Positions 1 through 8,941 of a stretch of 64,000 bases of DNA are shown in pieces. Numbering within the stretch: the first letter of the stretch is position 1; every line of letters begins with the position of its first letter. The DNA lies in the NCBI RefSeq assembly GCF_014201805.1, contig NZ_JACHFK010000004.1, positions 306,056 through 370,055 of the forward strand, in the 5' to 3' direction. The notes beneath the pieces are model-generated. The model was not told the origin of the DNA, ran no database searches, and saw only the letters and a program-made list of their open reading frames with translations. A program made the position numbers and the translations under genes. The stretch is from Deinococcus metalli (lineage in GTDB: Bacteria > Deinococcota > Deinococci > Deinococcales > Deinococcaceae).

Positions 1-345
1 GAGGGCTGGCGCGAGGGCCTGAACTGGGAGTGGCTGGACCCCACCCTGGAAGCCGCGCTGGCCCGCTTTCCGTGGCTGGACACAGCAGGACTGGACCGCC
101 GGGCAAGCTGGTGGGGCTACTACGAGGTCACGCCGGACCACCAGGCGATCCTGGGGCGAATGCCCGGCGTGGACGGCTGGCTCAACGCCTGCGGCTTCTC
201 CGGTCACGGCGTGATGCACGCTGCCGCCACCGCGCGTGTCATGGCGCAGGTGGCGTGCGGCGAGGAGCCCTTCATCGACATTCGGCCTCTCCGGTACGAG
301 CGTTTCCTGGGGCCCACAGGGAAAGCGCGGGATATCCAGGTGTGA
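1..345 (+). CDS. FAD-dependent oxidoreductase (DAO family), C-terminal part
   Basis: The window opens inside this gene; 114 codons are read in frame 1 to a TGA at 343-345. The visible part has the usual C-terminal pattern of D-amino-acid-oxidase-like flavoenzymes: a WWGYYEVTPDHQAILG segment, then GWLNACGFSGHGVMHAAATARVMA, which in this family lines the FAD and closes the Rossmann fold, and a final arginine-rich tail. The family oxidises amines or amino acids such as sarcosine or glycine with FAD. The substrate cannot be told from this fragment. The N-terminal GxGxxG dinucleotide motif lies outside the window. Confidence 0.85.
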   Translation, partial: EGWREGLNWEWLDPTLEAALARFPWLDTAGLDRRASWWGYYEVTPDHQAILGRMPGVDGWLNACGFSGHGVMHAAATARVMAQVACGEEPFIDIRPLRYERFLGPTGKARDIQV

Positions 346-686
346 TCCGCCGACCACACGTCCTGATCCGTCCCCAGGCCTGGTTGCTGCAACTCGCTCA
401 TTCTGGACAGTCCCTGCGAATCGCCCGTCGGTCTAGTTCACGACCAGAACAGCAGCTTCATTCCTCAAAGCCTCTATAGGCGAACTCTGCCGTAGACATC
501 TTCTGGAGCAGCCCTTTGAGACAGACCAAACCTCCTGAAGCGCGTTTCGCAAGTATCCCGCTGAGCAGCCTGTGCCGTACCAGGGATCCTTGAACCCGAC
601 GGTCCACGAGACATTGCTCAAGCCGTCTGCATGGTCTTAATCGCCTGCAAGCACACAGCTCCCAACTCAGGCAGCAAGTTTTGCCC
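346..686. other. Intergenic stretch with no supported gene
   Basis: About 340 bases between the oxidoreductase stop and the small minus-strand gene at 687. Short open frames exist on both strands but none has a convincing start, ribosome binding site or recognisable protein. Base composition is less GC-rich than the flanking genes, as expected for non-coding or decayed DNA. Confidence 0.5.
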
Positions 687-947
687 CTATTGGAGCCTGG
701 AAAATTCGATCAGGGCGTCGTCGATCTCCGTGTCTGTGTAGCCGCGGGCGTGCAACTGCATGCGCGTTCGGGTGCGCGCATCTCTGATTGCCACGTCGGT
801 GCGGGCAGCCAGGGTCTGCACGTCCGGATGGCTCGATGCGGCGGCCACCGCCTGCTCCTCGGCCTCCCGGAAGGCCGAGATGATCACGATTTTGCTGCCC
901 CAGGAGCCATAATCTCCGACCACGTCGTCAACTGTACGCCGGTTCAT
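687..947 (-). CDS. Hypothetical small protein, 86 aa
   Basis: I do not recognise a family. The product is a soluble, mostly helical 86-residue protein with no signal peptide or membrane segment. It ends in an ARGYTDTEIDDALIEF helix. The next gene to the right (1060-1350, same strand) has a similar plan: a hydrophobic IVxxL-type strand or helix early, then an alanine-rich helix, then a gly-aromatic turn and an IDxxL helix (ALGFEQQQIDTVL). The two may be diverged paralogues. The ATG at 947 has no clear Shine-Dalgarno sequence, so the start is uncertain. Confidence 0.5.
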   Translation of the reverse strand: MNRRTVDDVVGDYGSWGSKIVIISAFREAEEQAVAAASSHPDVQTLAARTDVAIRDARTRTRMQLHARGYTDTEIDDALIEFSRLQ

Positions 948-1059
948 CTGGTGCCCGGCGGTTCATCAAGGCATGCAAAGGGAACCCCCTACGGACGCTG
1001 GGCATCGGTCTCATGACGGAGTGTGCACCTGTGTACATTCATTTCCGCCTTGGCCCACA

Positions 1060-1350
1060 TCACGCGCAGGGTTTGATGGGCGGCAGGTGCGGTCCCAGAG
1101 GCGCAGTGCCACATGGAAGGGCATCACAGCGGCCCAGCACGGTGTCGATCTGTTGCTGCTCGAAGCCGAGGGCAAGGAGGCGGTCAGTCGCTTCCAGGTG
1201 ACCGTCGCGCACGGCCCGGTGCAGGCGCTTGACCATGGAGGCGCTTCCGTACAGATCCGCTTCGGCGCCGGCAATTGCGTGGGCCACAGCAACTTGCAGG
1301 ACCGAGACGATCATCGATTCTCTGTCCCAGACGTCATAGAGGGTGACCAC
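1060..1350 (-). CDS. Hypothetical small protein, 96 aa
   Basis: An unrecognised protein beginning at a GTG at 1350 (first residues VVTLYDVWDRESMIV). It is predicted soluble and mixed alpha/beta. It contains ATDRLLALGFEQQQIDTVL, which resembles the end of the 86-aa protein encoded at 687-947. The last 20 residues are proline- and glycine-rich and look disordered. It lies 112 bases upstream of the 687-947 gene on the same strand, so the two could share a transcript. The start codon choice is weakly supported. Confidence 0.5.
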   Translation of the reverse strand: MVTLYDVWDRESMIVSVLQVAVAHAIAGAEADLYGSASMVKRLHRAVRDGHLEATDRLLALGFEQQQIDTVLGRCDALPCGTAPLGPHLPPIKPCA

Positions 1351-1611
1351 ACCCCCGAGGGTACGCCAGCACCCTCCGGCCAGGACACGACGGCGGCCAA
1401 CATTTCGATGTCAACTCCTGGGTGTCGTCTCCGGGTCAGATCAAGACCCCGTCATCAAAGCCGTAGCACGCGAGGGGCAGATCCCGCCCGAAGCCACGCG
1501 CGCCTGTCGCAGCACGGCAGCAATGCACTGCATCGAGAGAGACGTGATCAAGGCACACTGGTTTGAAGTCGTGTTCGGAACGGCGCCGGATGGCCCACGC
1601 CCGGCCAGGGC

Positions 1612-3690
1612 TCAGCCGACCTTCAGCCGCTCCGGCGCGGCCACGAGGCGCAGGAATAGGGCGGTGAGGTGAGGATCAAACTGCCGGCCGGCCTGGGTCT
1701 CGAGTTCCCGCCACGCGCGGTCCACGCTCCACGCCTCCTTATAGGGCCGCGCGTGCGTCAGGGCGTCGTACACGTCGCACAGGCCGAAGATCCGTGCCAG
1801 CAGCGGAATGCCCTCACCCGACAGGCCATGCGGGTACCCGCCGCCGTCCCAGCGTTCGTGGTGGCTCAGCACCACATCCAGTGCCGCCTGCGGCAGGCTG
1901 GGCACGCGCGCGGCCATGTCCGCTCCCACCCGCGCGTGCGTCTGCATCAGGGCCCACTCGGCGGCGTCCAGTGGGCCGGGTTTCAGGAGCACCGCGTCCG
2001 GGATCGCCAGCTTGCCGATGTCATGGAGGTACGCGCCCATCCGCAGGGCGTTCAGGGCGTCGTCATCGAGTCCGGCGGCGCGGCCCAGGGCCAGTGCGAG
2101 GTCGACCACCCGCCGCGTGTGCCCGGCAGTTTCCATGTCGCGCATCTCCAGCAGCACGCCCATGCCCGTGATGCCCGCCTCCACCGACGCCTGCAACTTG
2201 CGGTAGACATTCTGGCGCTCCATGTGGTGGCCGAGGTGGGCGGCCACGCCGTCGAGCACCTGGCGCACCTCCGGGGAGATGGTGCGCCAGCGGTCGGACG
2301 ACGTGAAGGCGACGACGGCCGTCACCACACCATCGACCTTCACCGGAGCGGCGACGAAACTCTTGATCTTCAGGTCGGCCAGCGAGGGCTCGGCGTACCT
2401 GCTGTGCTCGTAGTCCGACGACCACACGGTGGCCTGCTCGCGGACCACGGCCTCGACGACGCGGTTGGAGGGCAACGTGAGGGTCCGGCGGCCCTGCGCC
2501 GGGTGGCGGTCGGACCGTTCGTGGTACGTGACGACCAGGGGGTCGGCCACCGGGATGTACAGCCACGTCCGGAAGTCGGCCAGATCGGCGGCCTTGCGCA
2601 GACCCAGGTCGAGGATGGCGTCCAGCGTCGCCAGCGACTGCAGGAAGTGCGGAAACGACGCCAGGCCGACGTAGGGGTCGTCGCGCTGGGCGGAACGCGC
2701 CGCGTAGTGCCCGGCCTTCTGCCCATACATGCCCTCGTCGGCCAGGACGAGCGCCCGCTCCAGCGGCTCACTGGCCAGCATGCTGACCGTGCCGACGGCG
2801 TAGGCGGGGAGGGCCGGGTCCGGGCGCGGCACGGTCAGGGCGGCGGGCGCAAGGAGCGCCTGGAGGTCGACGTCACCGGGCACCAGCACCACGAACTCGT
2901 CGCCTCCCCAGCGGCTGAGCTGGGCACCCGCCGGGAGGTGCTGGCGCAGCGTGGCGGCGATGTGCTGCAGGTACGTGTCCCCCTCGCTGTGGCCCCCGCG
3001 GTCGTTGACGGCCTTGAGGTCGTTGACGTCGATCATGGCGACCGACACCCGCTCCGTGAGCCGCAGCTCGAGATAGCGGCGGGTCAGGCCGCGCCGGTTC
3101 AGCGTGCCGGTCAGGGGATCGGTCTCGTGCAGATGCCGTTCGTGTTGTAGCCGGCGCAGACCGTCCGCGTTGCCGCCGATGGCCACCCACAGCAGGGTCA
3201 GGGCGGCGCACGCAGTGAACACCAGTTCGATCTGGCCAAAGTGCGGCACCTGATACGCCATCGTGATTCCGCGCAGGAACAGCAGATCGGCGAGCATGCC
3301 CATGCTGATGGACAGCCCCACCGCCATCTGCGCGCGGAACCCGTTGGCGAGGCTGATCGTCCACAGCGTGCACAGCACCACGCCGGCACCGCCCGCCATG
3401 CTCAGGAGACCGGGCATTGACGGATGCCAGTGCGCCAGGGGATCGGCACGCACCAGAAAGACGATGCCCAGGAGGGTCAGCGCGTATCCCGTGAAGGTCA
3501 CCACCAGCGTCGGCCAGTTGTACGGTTTGGAACCGCCGGTGGAGGCGTGGAGGGTCACAGTGCCCGGAGCATAGTCACCACGCTCTCGCAGCGCCCTGAC
3601 AGGACCGTGGAGGATGTGCCGCGGCCTGACGTGTCTGGCGACGGGCGTGTCGGGGAGGCGGGTCAGCGTCACCGGGTCGAGCAGAGGCAA
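1612..3690 (-). CDS. Membrane GGDEF-GAF-HD-GYP c-di-GMP signalling protein
   Basis: The product has about four to five membrane segments (roughly residues 58-180). A GGDEF domain follows, with an intact active-site motif (RWGGDEF, near 260). A GAF domain spans about 330-480 and an HD-GYP domain about 495-690. The HD-GYP domain keeps HDIGK (near 555), HHERWDGGGYP (near 610) and the DVYDAL motif, so both c-di-GMP synthesis (GGDEF) and hydrolysis (HD-GYP) centres look competent by sequence. No RxxD inhibitory site is seen just before GGDEF. The full frame starts at 3690. The first 44 residues look like leader sequence, and a GTG at 3558 is an alternative start. Membrane anchoring and the GAF domain suggest a sensor whose signal is unknown. 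Confidence 0.9.
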   Translation of the reverse strand: MPLLDPVTLTRLPDTPVARHVRPRHILHGPVRALRERGDYAPGTVTLHASTGGSKPYNWPTLVVTFTGYALTLLGIVFLVRADPLAHWHPSMPGLLSMAGGAGVVLCTLWTISLANGFRAQMAVGLSISMGMLADLLFLRGITMAYQVPHFGQIELVFTACAALTLLWVAIGGNADGLRRLQHERHLHETDPLTGTLNRRGLTRRYLELRLTERVSVAMIDVNDLKAVNDRGGHSEGDTYLQHIAATLRQHLPAGAQLSRWGGDEFVVLVPGDVDLQALLAPAALTVPRPDPALPAYAVGTVSMLASEPLERALVLADEGMYGQKAGHYAARSAQRDDPYVGLASFPHFLQSLATLDAILDLGLRKAADLADFRTWLYIPVADPLVVTYHERSDRHPAQGRRTLTLPSNRVVEAVVREQATVWSSDYEHSRYAEPSLADLKIKSFVAAPVKVDGVVTAVVAFTSSDRWRTISPEVRQVLDGVAAHLGHHMERQNVYRKLQASVEAGITGMGVLLEMRDMETAGHTRRVVDLALALGRAAGLDDDALNALRMGAYLHDIGKLAIPDAVLLKPGPLDAAEWALMQTHARVGADMAARVPSLPQAALDVVLSHHERWDGGGYPHGLSGEGIPLLARIFGLCDVYDALTHARPYKEAWSVDRAWRELETQAGRQFDPHLTALFLRLVAAPERLKVG

Positions 3691-3899
3691 CGCACTTCGG
3701 CGGTCCGTGAAAACTGCCAGCCAGTACGGGTCTGTGGGGTGCGCGGTTTATGCCACACGGCCGGGCACGTTCCGGCGCTGGTCCCGGACCTCGCCGTCAA
3801 GGGCAGGGGTGAGAGGCAGTTCGGTGCGGCGTACGGCCTGACCGGTAACCGGGAGCAGGACTCCAGCAGTGGCGCGGCGCCCTGCACGTTGGCAAAAGC

Positions 3900-4157
3900 C
3901 TACGTCCAGGTGACGGCGCCGGCTGCGGACATCTCGAGGTGTGTGGAGGTCCTGCCGAACCGCGTGACGGTTTTGACCCTCAGGTCGCTGGAGGGGATGG
4001 TCTGGCTGGCGTCCACGCCCCTACCGTGCGGAGTGGTGGGGCAGCCGCCCGGCGCGAGTCCAGCGAGTACGCTGCCCGCAGCCCGCGGAATCGTCGACAC
4101 CGCGCTCTCAAGCTCCGGCCCTGTCTGGACCGTGGCACGACGCGCAGCCACGCTCAC
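3900..4157 (-). CDS. Possible small protein coupled to the phosphodiesterase gene, 85 aa
   Basis: An 85-codon frame starts at a GTG (4157-4155) that overlaps the TGA of the upstream phosphodiesterase gene by four bases (GTGA). The same junction joins the genes at 6831 and 4942 in this operon. It ends at a TAG at 3900-3902. The product (VSVAARRATVQTG... to THLEMSAAGAVTWT) has no recognised domain, membrane segment or signal peptide. The coupling and GC-rich third positions favour a real gene, but composition alone would give such frames often in this DNA. About 200 bases between it and the GGDEF gene (3691-3899) hold nothing I can name. Confidence 0.35.
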   Translation of the reverse strand: MSVAARRATVQTGPELESAVSTIPRAAGSVLAGLAPGGCPTTPHGRGVDASQTIPSSDLRVKTVTRFGRTSTHLEMSAAGAVTWT

Positions 4158-4942
4158 GACTCCAGGTAACCGGGCACCAGAAGGCGCGGATCGGTGCCTG
4201 GGCCGGGGGCCGGGTGGCGCCTGAGGGCGCTGAGCACAGCGGGCGAGTTGCTCGTCAGGCCATCCACGCCCAGCGCCAGCAGGTGCGCCGCGACGGGCGG
4301 ATGGTCCACCGTCCACGCGAGCACCATCACGCCCAGCGCGTGCGCCGCCTCGACCATCGCCGCGTCCACGGTGCGCCAGTACACGGTCACGGCGTCCAAC
4401 GACCCGAGGCGCCGCAGGGTGACGCCGAACGACGCGTACGCGGCCGCGTCCGGCGTCAGCGAGACGGGCAGGTCCGGGCGGCGCGCCTTGAGGGCCAGCA
4501 GCGTGTCCACGTACCCGCCGCATACCAGCGCGTCGTGCACGTCCAGCGTGTCCAGTGTCGCGATCAGCGGGGCGTACAGGTCCGGCGCCTTGAGGTCGAT
4601 CATCACGCCGGATCTTCCGCGCGCTTCCTCCAGGGCCTGTGGCAGGGTCATGAGCGTGCCGTCCGGCGTGGGCAGCGCGAGCAGATCGGCCAGCGGGTGC
4701 GCGGCGATGGCGAACGCGCCGGCCGGCGTGACGATGTGCTCGTCGTGCCACAGCAGCAGTTCGCCGTCACGCGTGACGTGCACGTCGAGTTCCACATAGT
4801 CCGGACGGACCGCCAGCGCGGCGCGCAGCGCCTCGGCCGTGTTCGGCCCGGCCGCCCACGCCGCCCCCCCGTGAGCGGTCCGCAGGACGCCCGCCGCGCG
4901 GCGCTCCAGCAGGGCCCCGTTCGTGCTGCGCCAGCGCGTCAC
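4154..4942 (-). CDS. Glycerophosphodiester phosphodiesterase family protein
   Basis: A 262-aa cytoplasmic protein of the GDPD/UgpQ TIM-barrel family, which hydrolyses glycerophosphodiesters to glycerol-3-phosphate and an alcohol. The metal-binding pattern VELDVHVTRDG followed by WHDE is clear near residues 48-65. DLKAP and the later repeated strand pattern also fit. The first catalytic motif, normally HRGA...PENT, reads AHGGAA...GPNT here, so the arginine and glutamate are changed and activity may differ. The start is a GTG at 4942 overlapping the stop of the ABC ATPase gene (GTGA), implying translational coupling. Its place in the importer operon suggests the imported solute is a phosphodiester or glycerol phosphate. 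Confidence 0.8.
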   Translation of the reverse strand: MTRWRSTNGALLERRAAGVLRTAHGGAAWAAGPNTAEALRAALAVRPDYVELDVHVTRDGELLLWHDEHIVTPAGAFAIAAHPLADLLALPTPDGTLMTLPQALEEARGRSGVMIDLKAPDLYAPLIATLDTLDVHDALVCGGYVDTLLALKARRPDLPVSLTPDAAAYASFGVTLRRLGSLDAVTVYWRTVDAAMVEAAHALGVMVLAWTVDHPPVAAHLLALGVDGLTSNSPAVLSALRRHPAPGPGTDPRLLVPGYLES

Positions 4943-5970
4943 GCGCCCACCCCCATGACCGGGGCCGCGTCGCCCAGCAGCGCACCGTCGCGGTAGGTCA
5001 GGGCGCGGCGCACGCGCACGGCGGTCATATCCGGCGCCTCGCCGCGCGCGAGTTGCACGGTCAGGGGCACCTCACCGGCGGCACCGGGCAGCGTCAGGCG
5101 GCCGCGCACCTCGCGCACCGGGCCGAGGTCGAGCACGTGCTCCGCGCGGAAGGGCGCGCCCACGGCGCCGAAGTGCAGGTCCTCGGGACGCACGGCGAGT
5201 TCCGCGCCGTCCGGGACGTCGAGGCCCAGCAGCGGGCCGGCGCTGGCCGGCAGAAAGTTCATGCGGCCGATGAACTCCGCCACGAAGCGCGTCGCGGGGC
5301 GCGCGTACAGCGTGCCGGGATCGTCGAGCTGCTGGAGCACGCCCTGATCCATCACCGCGATCCGGTCCGAGACCGCCAGCGCTTCCTCCTGGTCATGCGT
5401 GACGAACACGGTGGTGATGCCCAGGTTCCGCTGGATCGCGCGGATCTCGTCGCGCAGCGTGACGCGCAGCCGGGCGTCCAGGCTGGAGAGCGGCTCGTCG
5501 AGCAGCAGCACCTGGGGTTCCAGAACCAGCGCGCGGGCCAGCGCCACGCGCTGCTGCTGCCCGCCCGACAGCTGCGCGGGACTGCGGCGCTCCATCCCCG
5601 GCAGGCCGACCAGTTCCAGCGCCCGCTGCACCTTCTGCACGATCTGCGCCGGCGGCAGGCGCCGCAGTTTGAGCCCGAAGGCGACGTTGTGGAACACGTT
5701 CATGTGCGGCCACAGGGTGTAGCGCTGGAAGACCATCGCGGTCGGCCGCGCCTCCGGGCCGAGGCGCACGACCGAGTGCCCGGCGATGCGGACATCCCCG
5801 GCATCGGGCGTCAGAAAGCCGGCCAGCAGGCGCAGGGTGGTGGTCTTGCCGCAGCCCGACGGGCCGAGCAGGCACACCAGTTCTCCGCTGTGGATGCTGA
5901 GGTTCAGCGCCGACACGGCGGGGCGCCCGGCATAGACCTTGCTCACGTGGTCAAAATCGATCTCGGACAT
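4939..5970 (-). CDS. ABC importer ATP-binding protein (PotA/UgpC type)
   Basis: A 343-aa ATPase subunit energising the importer encoded just upstream. The Walker A motif GPSGCGKTTTLRLLAG lies near residue 37, the signature [15 protein letters not shown] near 135, the Walker B VLLLDEPLSSLD near 155, and the switch histidine in TVFVTHDQEEAL. Beyond about residue 235 is a C-terminal TOBE-type regulatory domain, typical of the carbohydrate, polyamine and iron-uptake group. It begins right after the permease stop (5971-5973), with ATG at 5968-5970. The sequence does not fix the substrate; the phosphodiesterase gene next in line suggests a phosphate-ester solute. Confidence 0.92.
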   Translation of the reverse strand: MSEIDFDHVSKVYAGRPAVSALNLSIHSGELVCLLGPSGCGKTTTLRLLAGFLTPDAGDVRIAGHSVVRLGPEARPTAMVFQRYTLWPHMNVFHNVAFGLKLRRLPPAQIVQKVQRALELVGLPGMERRSPAQLSGGQQQRVALARALVLEPQVLLLDEPLSSLDARLRVTLRDEIRAIQRNLGITTVFVTHDQEEALAVSDRIAVMDQGVLQQLDDPGTLYARPATRFVAEFIGRMNFLPASAGPLLGLDVPDGAELAVRPEDLHFGAVGAPFRAEHVLDLGPVREVRGRLTLPGAAGEVPLTVQLARGEAPDMTAVRVRRALTYRDGALLGDAAPVMGVGA

Positions 5971-6831
5971 TCAGCCTCCCTTGAAGCCGGCGGCGAGGTA
6001 GCCGGACAGCAGGTACCGGCGGGCGAGCAGCAGCAGGATCACGGACGGCGCGGCCAGCAGGACGCTGAATACCGCCCCGACCGGTTCCGGGTAGCTGGAC
6101 ACCAGCGAGTACATCTGCACCGGCAGCGTGGTGATCTCCGGTGTGCCGATGATCAGGGTCGCCTGCGCCTCGTCGAGCGAGCCCAGGAAGGTCAGGATCA
6201 GGGCCACGATGATGCCCGGCAGCGCCACCGGCAGCGTCACGCTGAAGAACACCCGCAGGGGGCTGGCGCCCACGTCGCGCGCAGCCTCCTCGAGTTCGCG
6301 CGGCACGGCGGCAAAGGCGGCAGCGGGAATCCAGACCATCGTGACCAGCGAGTTCACCAGCTGCACGAACACCACGCCCCAGAACGTGCCGATCAGGTTC
6401 AGGCGGAAGAACAGCGCCGCGATGGCGATGTACAGGCCCAGTTTCGGGAAGGCGTTCGACGCGAGCAGCGACACGTAGAACAGGCGCTTGAGCGGGAAGT
6501 CGAAGCGCGCGAAGGCGTACGCGGCCGGCAGGCATACCACCGCCGAGAGCAGCGTGACGGTCGGCGCGGTCGTGAAGCTCCAGTACGCGGCCTTGCCGAC
6601 ATCGGCGTTCGTGAACACCCACTGCCACCAGCGCAGCCCGAACTCCTGTGGCAGCAGGCCCGGGTACAGCCACCGCTGCGTGACGGCCCACAGCAGCAGC
6701 GTCCAGATCGGCAGCAGCAGGAAAGCCCCGAAGGCCAGGATCAGGATACGGACCACGGCCCGGCGCAGGGCGGGCACGCCCAGGAACCACCCGGCGCCGG
6801 TGGGGGCAGCGGGCGTGACGGCGCGGCTCAC
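5971..6831 (-). CDS. ABC importer permease, second subunit
   Basis: An inner-membrane permease with six predicted helices and the cytoplasmic EAA loop (PRELEEAARDVGASPLRVFF, about residue 170) that docks on the ATPase. The frame is open further upstream to 6891, but I choose the GTG at 6831-6829. It overlaps the stop of the preceding permease gene by four bases (GTGA) and gives 286 residues, normal for this family. It pairs with the 6828-7727 permease in a heterodimeric channel. Confidence 0.9.
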   Translation of the reverse strand: MSRAVTPAAPTGAGWFLGVPALRRAVVRILILAFGAFLLLPIWTLLLWAVTQRWLYPGLLPQEFGLRWWQWVFTNADVGKAAYWSFTTAPTVTLLSAVVCLPAAYAFARFDFPLKRLFYVSLLASNAFPKLGLYIAIAALFFRLNLIGTFWGVVFVQLVNSLVTMVWIPAAAFAAVPRELEEAARDVGASPLRVFFSVTLPVALPGIIVALILTFLGSLDEAQATLIIGTPEITTLPVQMYSLVSSYPEPVGAVFSVLLAAPSVILLLLARRYLLSGYLAAGFKGG

Positions 6832-7727
6832 GCGGCCCGCCGGTTCTGCCGCAGCGTCGCGGCCACGTACAGGTAACCCACCACCGCGCACACTGCGAAG
6901 CTGAACACGGCCAGCGCCACGGCCAGCTGCGGCTGCCGGAAGGAACCGAAGTTCAGCTGCATGCTCACGCCCAGCATGTTCGGCGCGGTGGGACCCAGCA
7001 GGTACGGCACAGTGAAACTCCCGAAGATTCCGATGAACGAGAAGGTCAGCACGATCAGCAGAGGCACGACGTTCAGCGGCAGCACCAGCCGCGTGAGGAT
7101 CGTCCAGAACGGCGCGCCCTGGTCACGGGCCGCGTCGATCTGCTCCTCTGGAATGCCGTCCAGGCCGCTGGAGAGCATCAGCACCGCGAAGGGGATGCCG
7201 ACCCAGACCTGCCCCAGCACGATCCCCCACGCCTGCCGGATCGGCGAGGTGTAGCCGATGCTGACCCTTGCCAGCATGGCCTCGAACAGCCCGTTGTCGC
7301 CGTAGAAGGTGGTGAGGGCGTACGCCGCGATGATGGTGGGAATGAACATGGGCAGCAGATACAGAGTGCGCACGAGTTCGGTGCTGCGGCCCCGGTGGAA
7401 GCGGCCGTACAGCGCCAGCGCGTACGCGAGCGCACTCAGCAGCAGCGTGGCCGTGACGCTCACGAACAGCGTCAGGCGCAGGTCCCGCGCGAAGGCCGCG
7501 TTGGCGAAGAGTTTCCCGAACACCGCCAGCGTCGGGTGGTCGCTGCGGATCAGGTCGAGCCCGGTCGTGTAGTTGACATTTCCCGCGGGCACCAGGCCCA
7601 GGGAAAACCTCAGGGCGTCGACGGCCGGCCACAGCACCAGCAGCGTCAGCACGAGCAGCGGCGGAAGCACGAAGAGAAGCCCCAGCAGGGACTTCCCGTT
7701 CGTGTGCCTTGAGAACTGACCGAGCAC
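6828..7727 (-). CDS. ABC importer permease, first subunit
   Basis: A 299-aa inner-membrane protein starting MLGQFSRHTNGKSLLGLLFV. It has six predicted helices and an EAA-type loop (GIPEEQIDAARDQGAPFWTI, near residue 195). Its start lies one base after the stop of the binding-protein gene, and its own stop overlaps the next permease. This places it firmly in the importer operon (8847 down to 4154 or 3900). The family is the spermidine/iron/phosphonate-like group of binding-protein-dependent permeases. The solute is not determined. Confidence 0.9.
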   Translation of the reverse strand: MLGQFSRHTNGKSLLGLLFVLPPLLVLTLLVLWPAVDALRFSLGLVPAGNVNYTTGLDLIRSDHPTLAVFGKLFANAAFARDLRLTLFVSVTATLLLSALAYALALYGRFHRGRSTELVRTLYLLPMFIPTIIAAYALTTFYGDNGLFEAMLARVSIGYTSPIRQAWGIVLGQVWVGIPFAVLMLSSGLDGIPEEQIDAARDQGAPFWTILTRLVLPLNVVPLLIVLTFSFIGIFGSFTVPYLLGPTAPNMLGVSMQLNFGSFRQPQLAVALAVFSFAVCAVVGYLYVAATLRQNRRAA

Positions 7728-7728
7728 C

Positions 7729-8847
7729 TTACTTCTGGGGCTGCGGAGTGCCGGCGACGCGCTCGTACCACATGCGGGTCATGTCCGCGTTGAACTTGCT
7801 GGAAAAGCCGAAGGAGTAGTCGCCGGCCATGTCTCCGAACTTGTCCTGCACCGCGGCCGGCATGTACTTGAGCTGCACGCCGGGGTAGCCGTTCATCTTG
7901 TTCGCCACGACCGCCTGCACGTCCGGCGTGAGCAGCCAGTTCAGGAAGGTGTACGCGGCGGCCTTGTTGGCGCTGTCGGCGGCCACGCCGATGTACGCGG
8001 CACCGCCCGACAGCGGCGGGTCGATCTGCGTGAGCTTGATGTTCGCGGGCAGCAGGCCCTGCGCGAGGTAGCTCAGGCCCATGTCGGACCACACCGGGCC
8101 CATGCTGATGGCGCCCTTGCCGAGCAGTTGCAGCGTACCGACGTTGTTCTGCGAGTACTGGCCGTTCTGGTACAGGTTGGGGGCGAGCTTTTTCAGGGTC
8201 GTGAAGCCCTGCTCCCAGTACTTTTCCTTGCTGGCGTCGTAGTCCGTCTCGAAGGTGCCGGCCTCGGCCGCCGGGATGCCGAGCTTCAGGATGCGCGTGA
8301 CCAGCGCGTTGCCGCTGCCGCCGGTGTCCGGCGCGTTGTACGTGAACTGGCCGGGGTTCTTGCCGATCCACTCGATCAGGGCGCTGAGGGTCTTGGGCGG
8401 GTTCTTGACCTTGGTGGAGTCGTACGCCAGCACCACCGAGCTCGCGCGGTACGGAACGCCGTACGAGCCGGCGCGCGCCACGACGTTGGGGCTCACGCGG
8501 GCGAGCAGCGGCACCTTCTGCGCGCTCAGCTTGTCGAGCAGGCCCTTTTGCGCCGCGTCCTCGACGGGGCCTTCCAGGATGTCCACGCCGCTGACCTTGC
8601 CGGCCTGTTTGGCGGCGGCCATGCGGTCGAGGGTGGACTGCGAGTTGGCGCCGTGCGCGCTGAAGACCAGGTTCACCCGGATGCCCGGGTTGGCCTTCTG
8701 GAACATGGGAATCAGGTCCTTCTCCCACAGGTCCTTGACGTTCACGTCGCCCTCGGAGTACAGGTTCAGCGTGGTCGGGGCTTGCGCCGAGGCGACGGTC
8801 GAGCCCGTGCCCAGCAGGAGGAGTCCGCACAGCAGAGTGGCTTTCAT
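7729..8847 (-). CDS. ABC importer periplasmic solute-binding protein
   Basis: A 372-aa secreted protein. Residues 1-21 (MKATLLCGLLLLGTGSTVASA) form a signal peptide with an AxA-type cleavage site. The mature part has the fold-type sequence of extracellular binding proteins of the iron/polyamine/phosphonate cluster (TLNLYSEGDVNVKDLWEKDL, then GVPYRASSVVLAYDSTKV and TFLNWLLTPDVQAVVANKMN). It is first in the operon, as usual for importers. The 94-base divergent gap to the PHP hydrolase gene (8942) must hold promoters for both directions. I could not pick a convincing -35/-10 pair there. Confidence 0.9.
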   Translation of the reverse strand: MKATLLCGLLLLGTGSTVASAQAPTTLNLYSEGDVNVKDLWEKDLIPMFQKANPGIRVNLVFSAHGANSQSTLDRMAAAKQAGKVSGVDILEGPVEDAAQKGLLDKLSAQKVPLLARVSPNVVARAGSYGVPYRASSVVLAYDSTKVKNPPKTLSALIEWIGKNPGQFTYNAPDTGGSGNALVTRILKLGIPAAEAGTFETDYDASKEKYWEQGFTTLKKLAPNLYQNGQYSQNNVGTLQLLGKGAISMGPVWSDMGLSYLAQGLLPANIKLTQIDPPLSGGAAYIGVAADSANKAAAYTFLNWLLTPDVQAVVANKMNGYPGVQLKYMPAAVQDKFGDMAGDYSFGFSSKFNADMTRMWYERVAGTPQPQK

Positions 8848-8941
8848 GGCGCCCTGAACGTAGGCCGGGTGTGTGACGGGCGGGTCTGCGCGTGGTCATC
8901 ACCCTGTCAGTCGGCTGACCGCCCTGCCCTACCCTCGTGTC

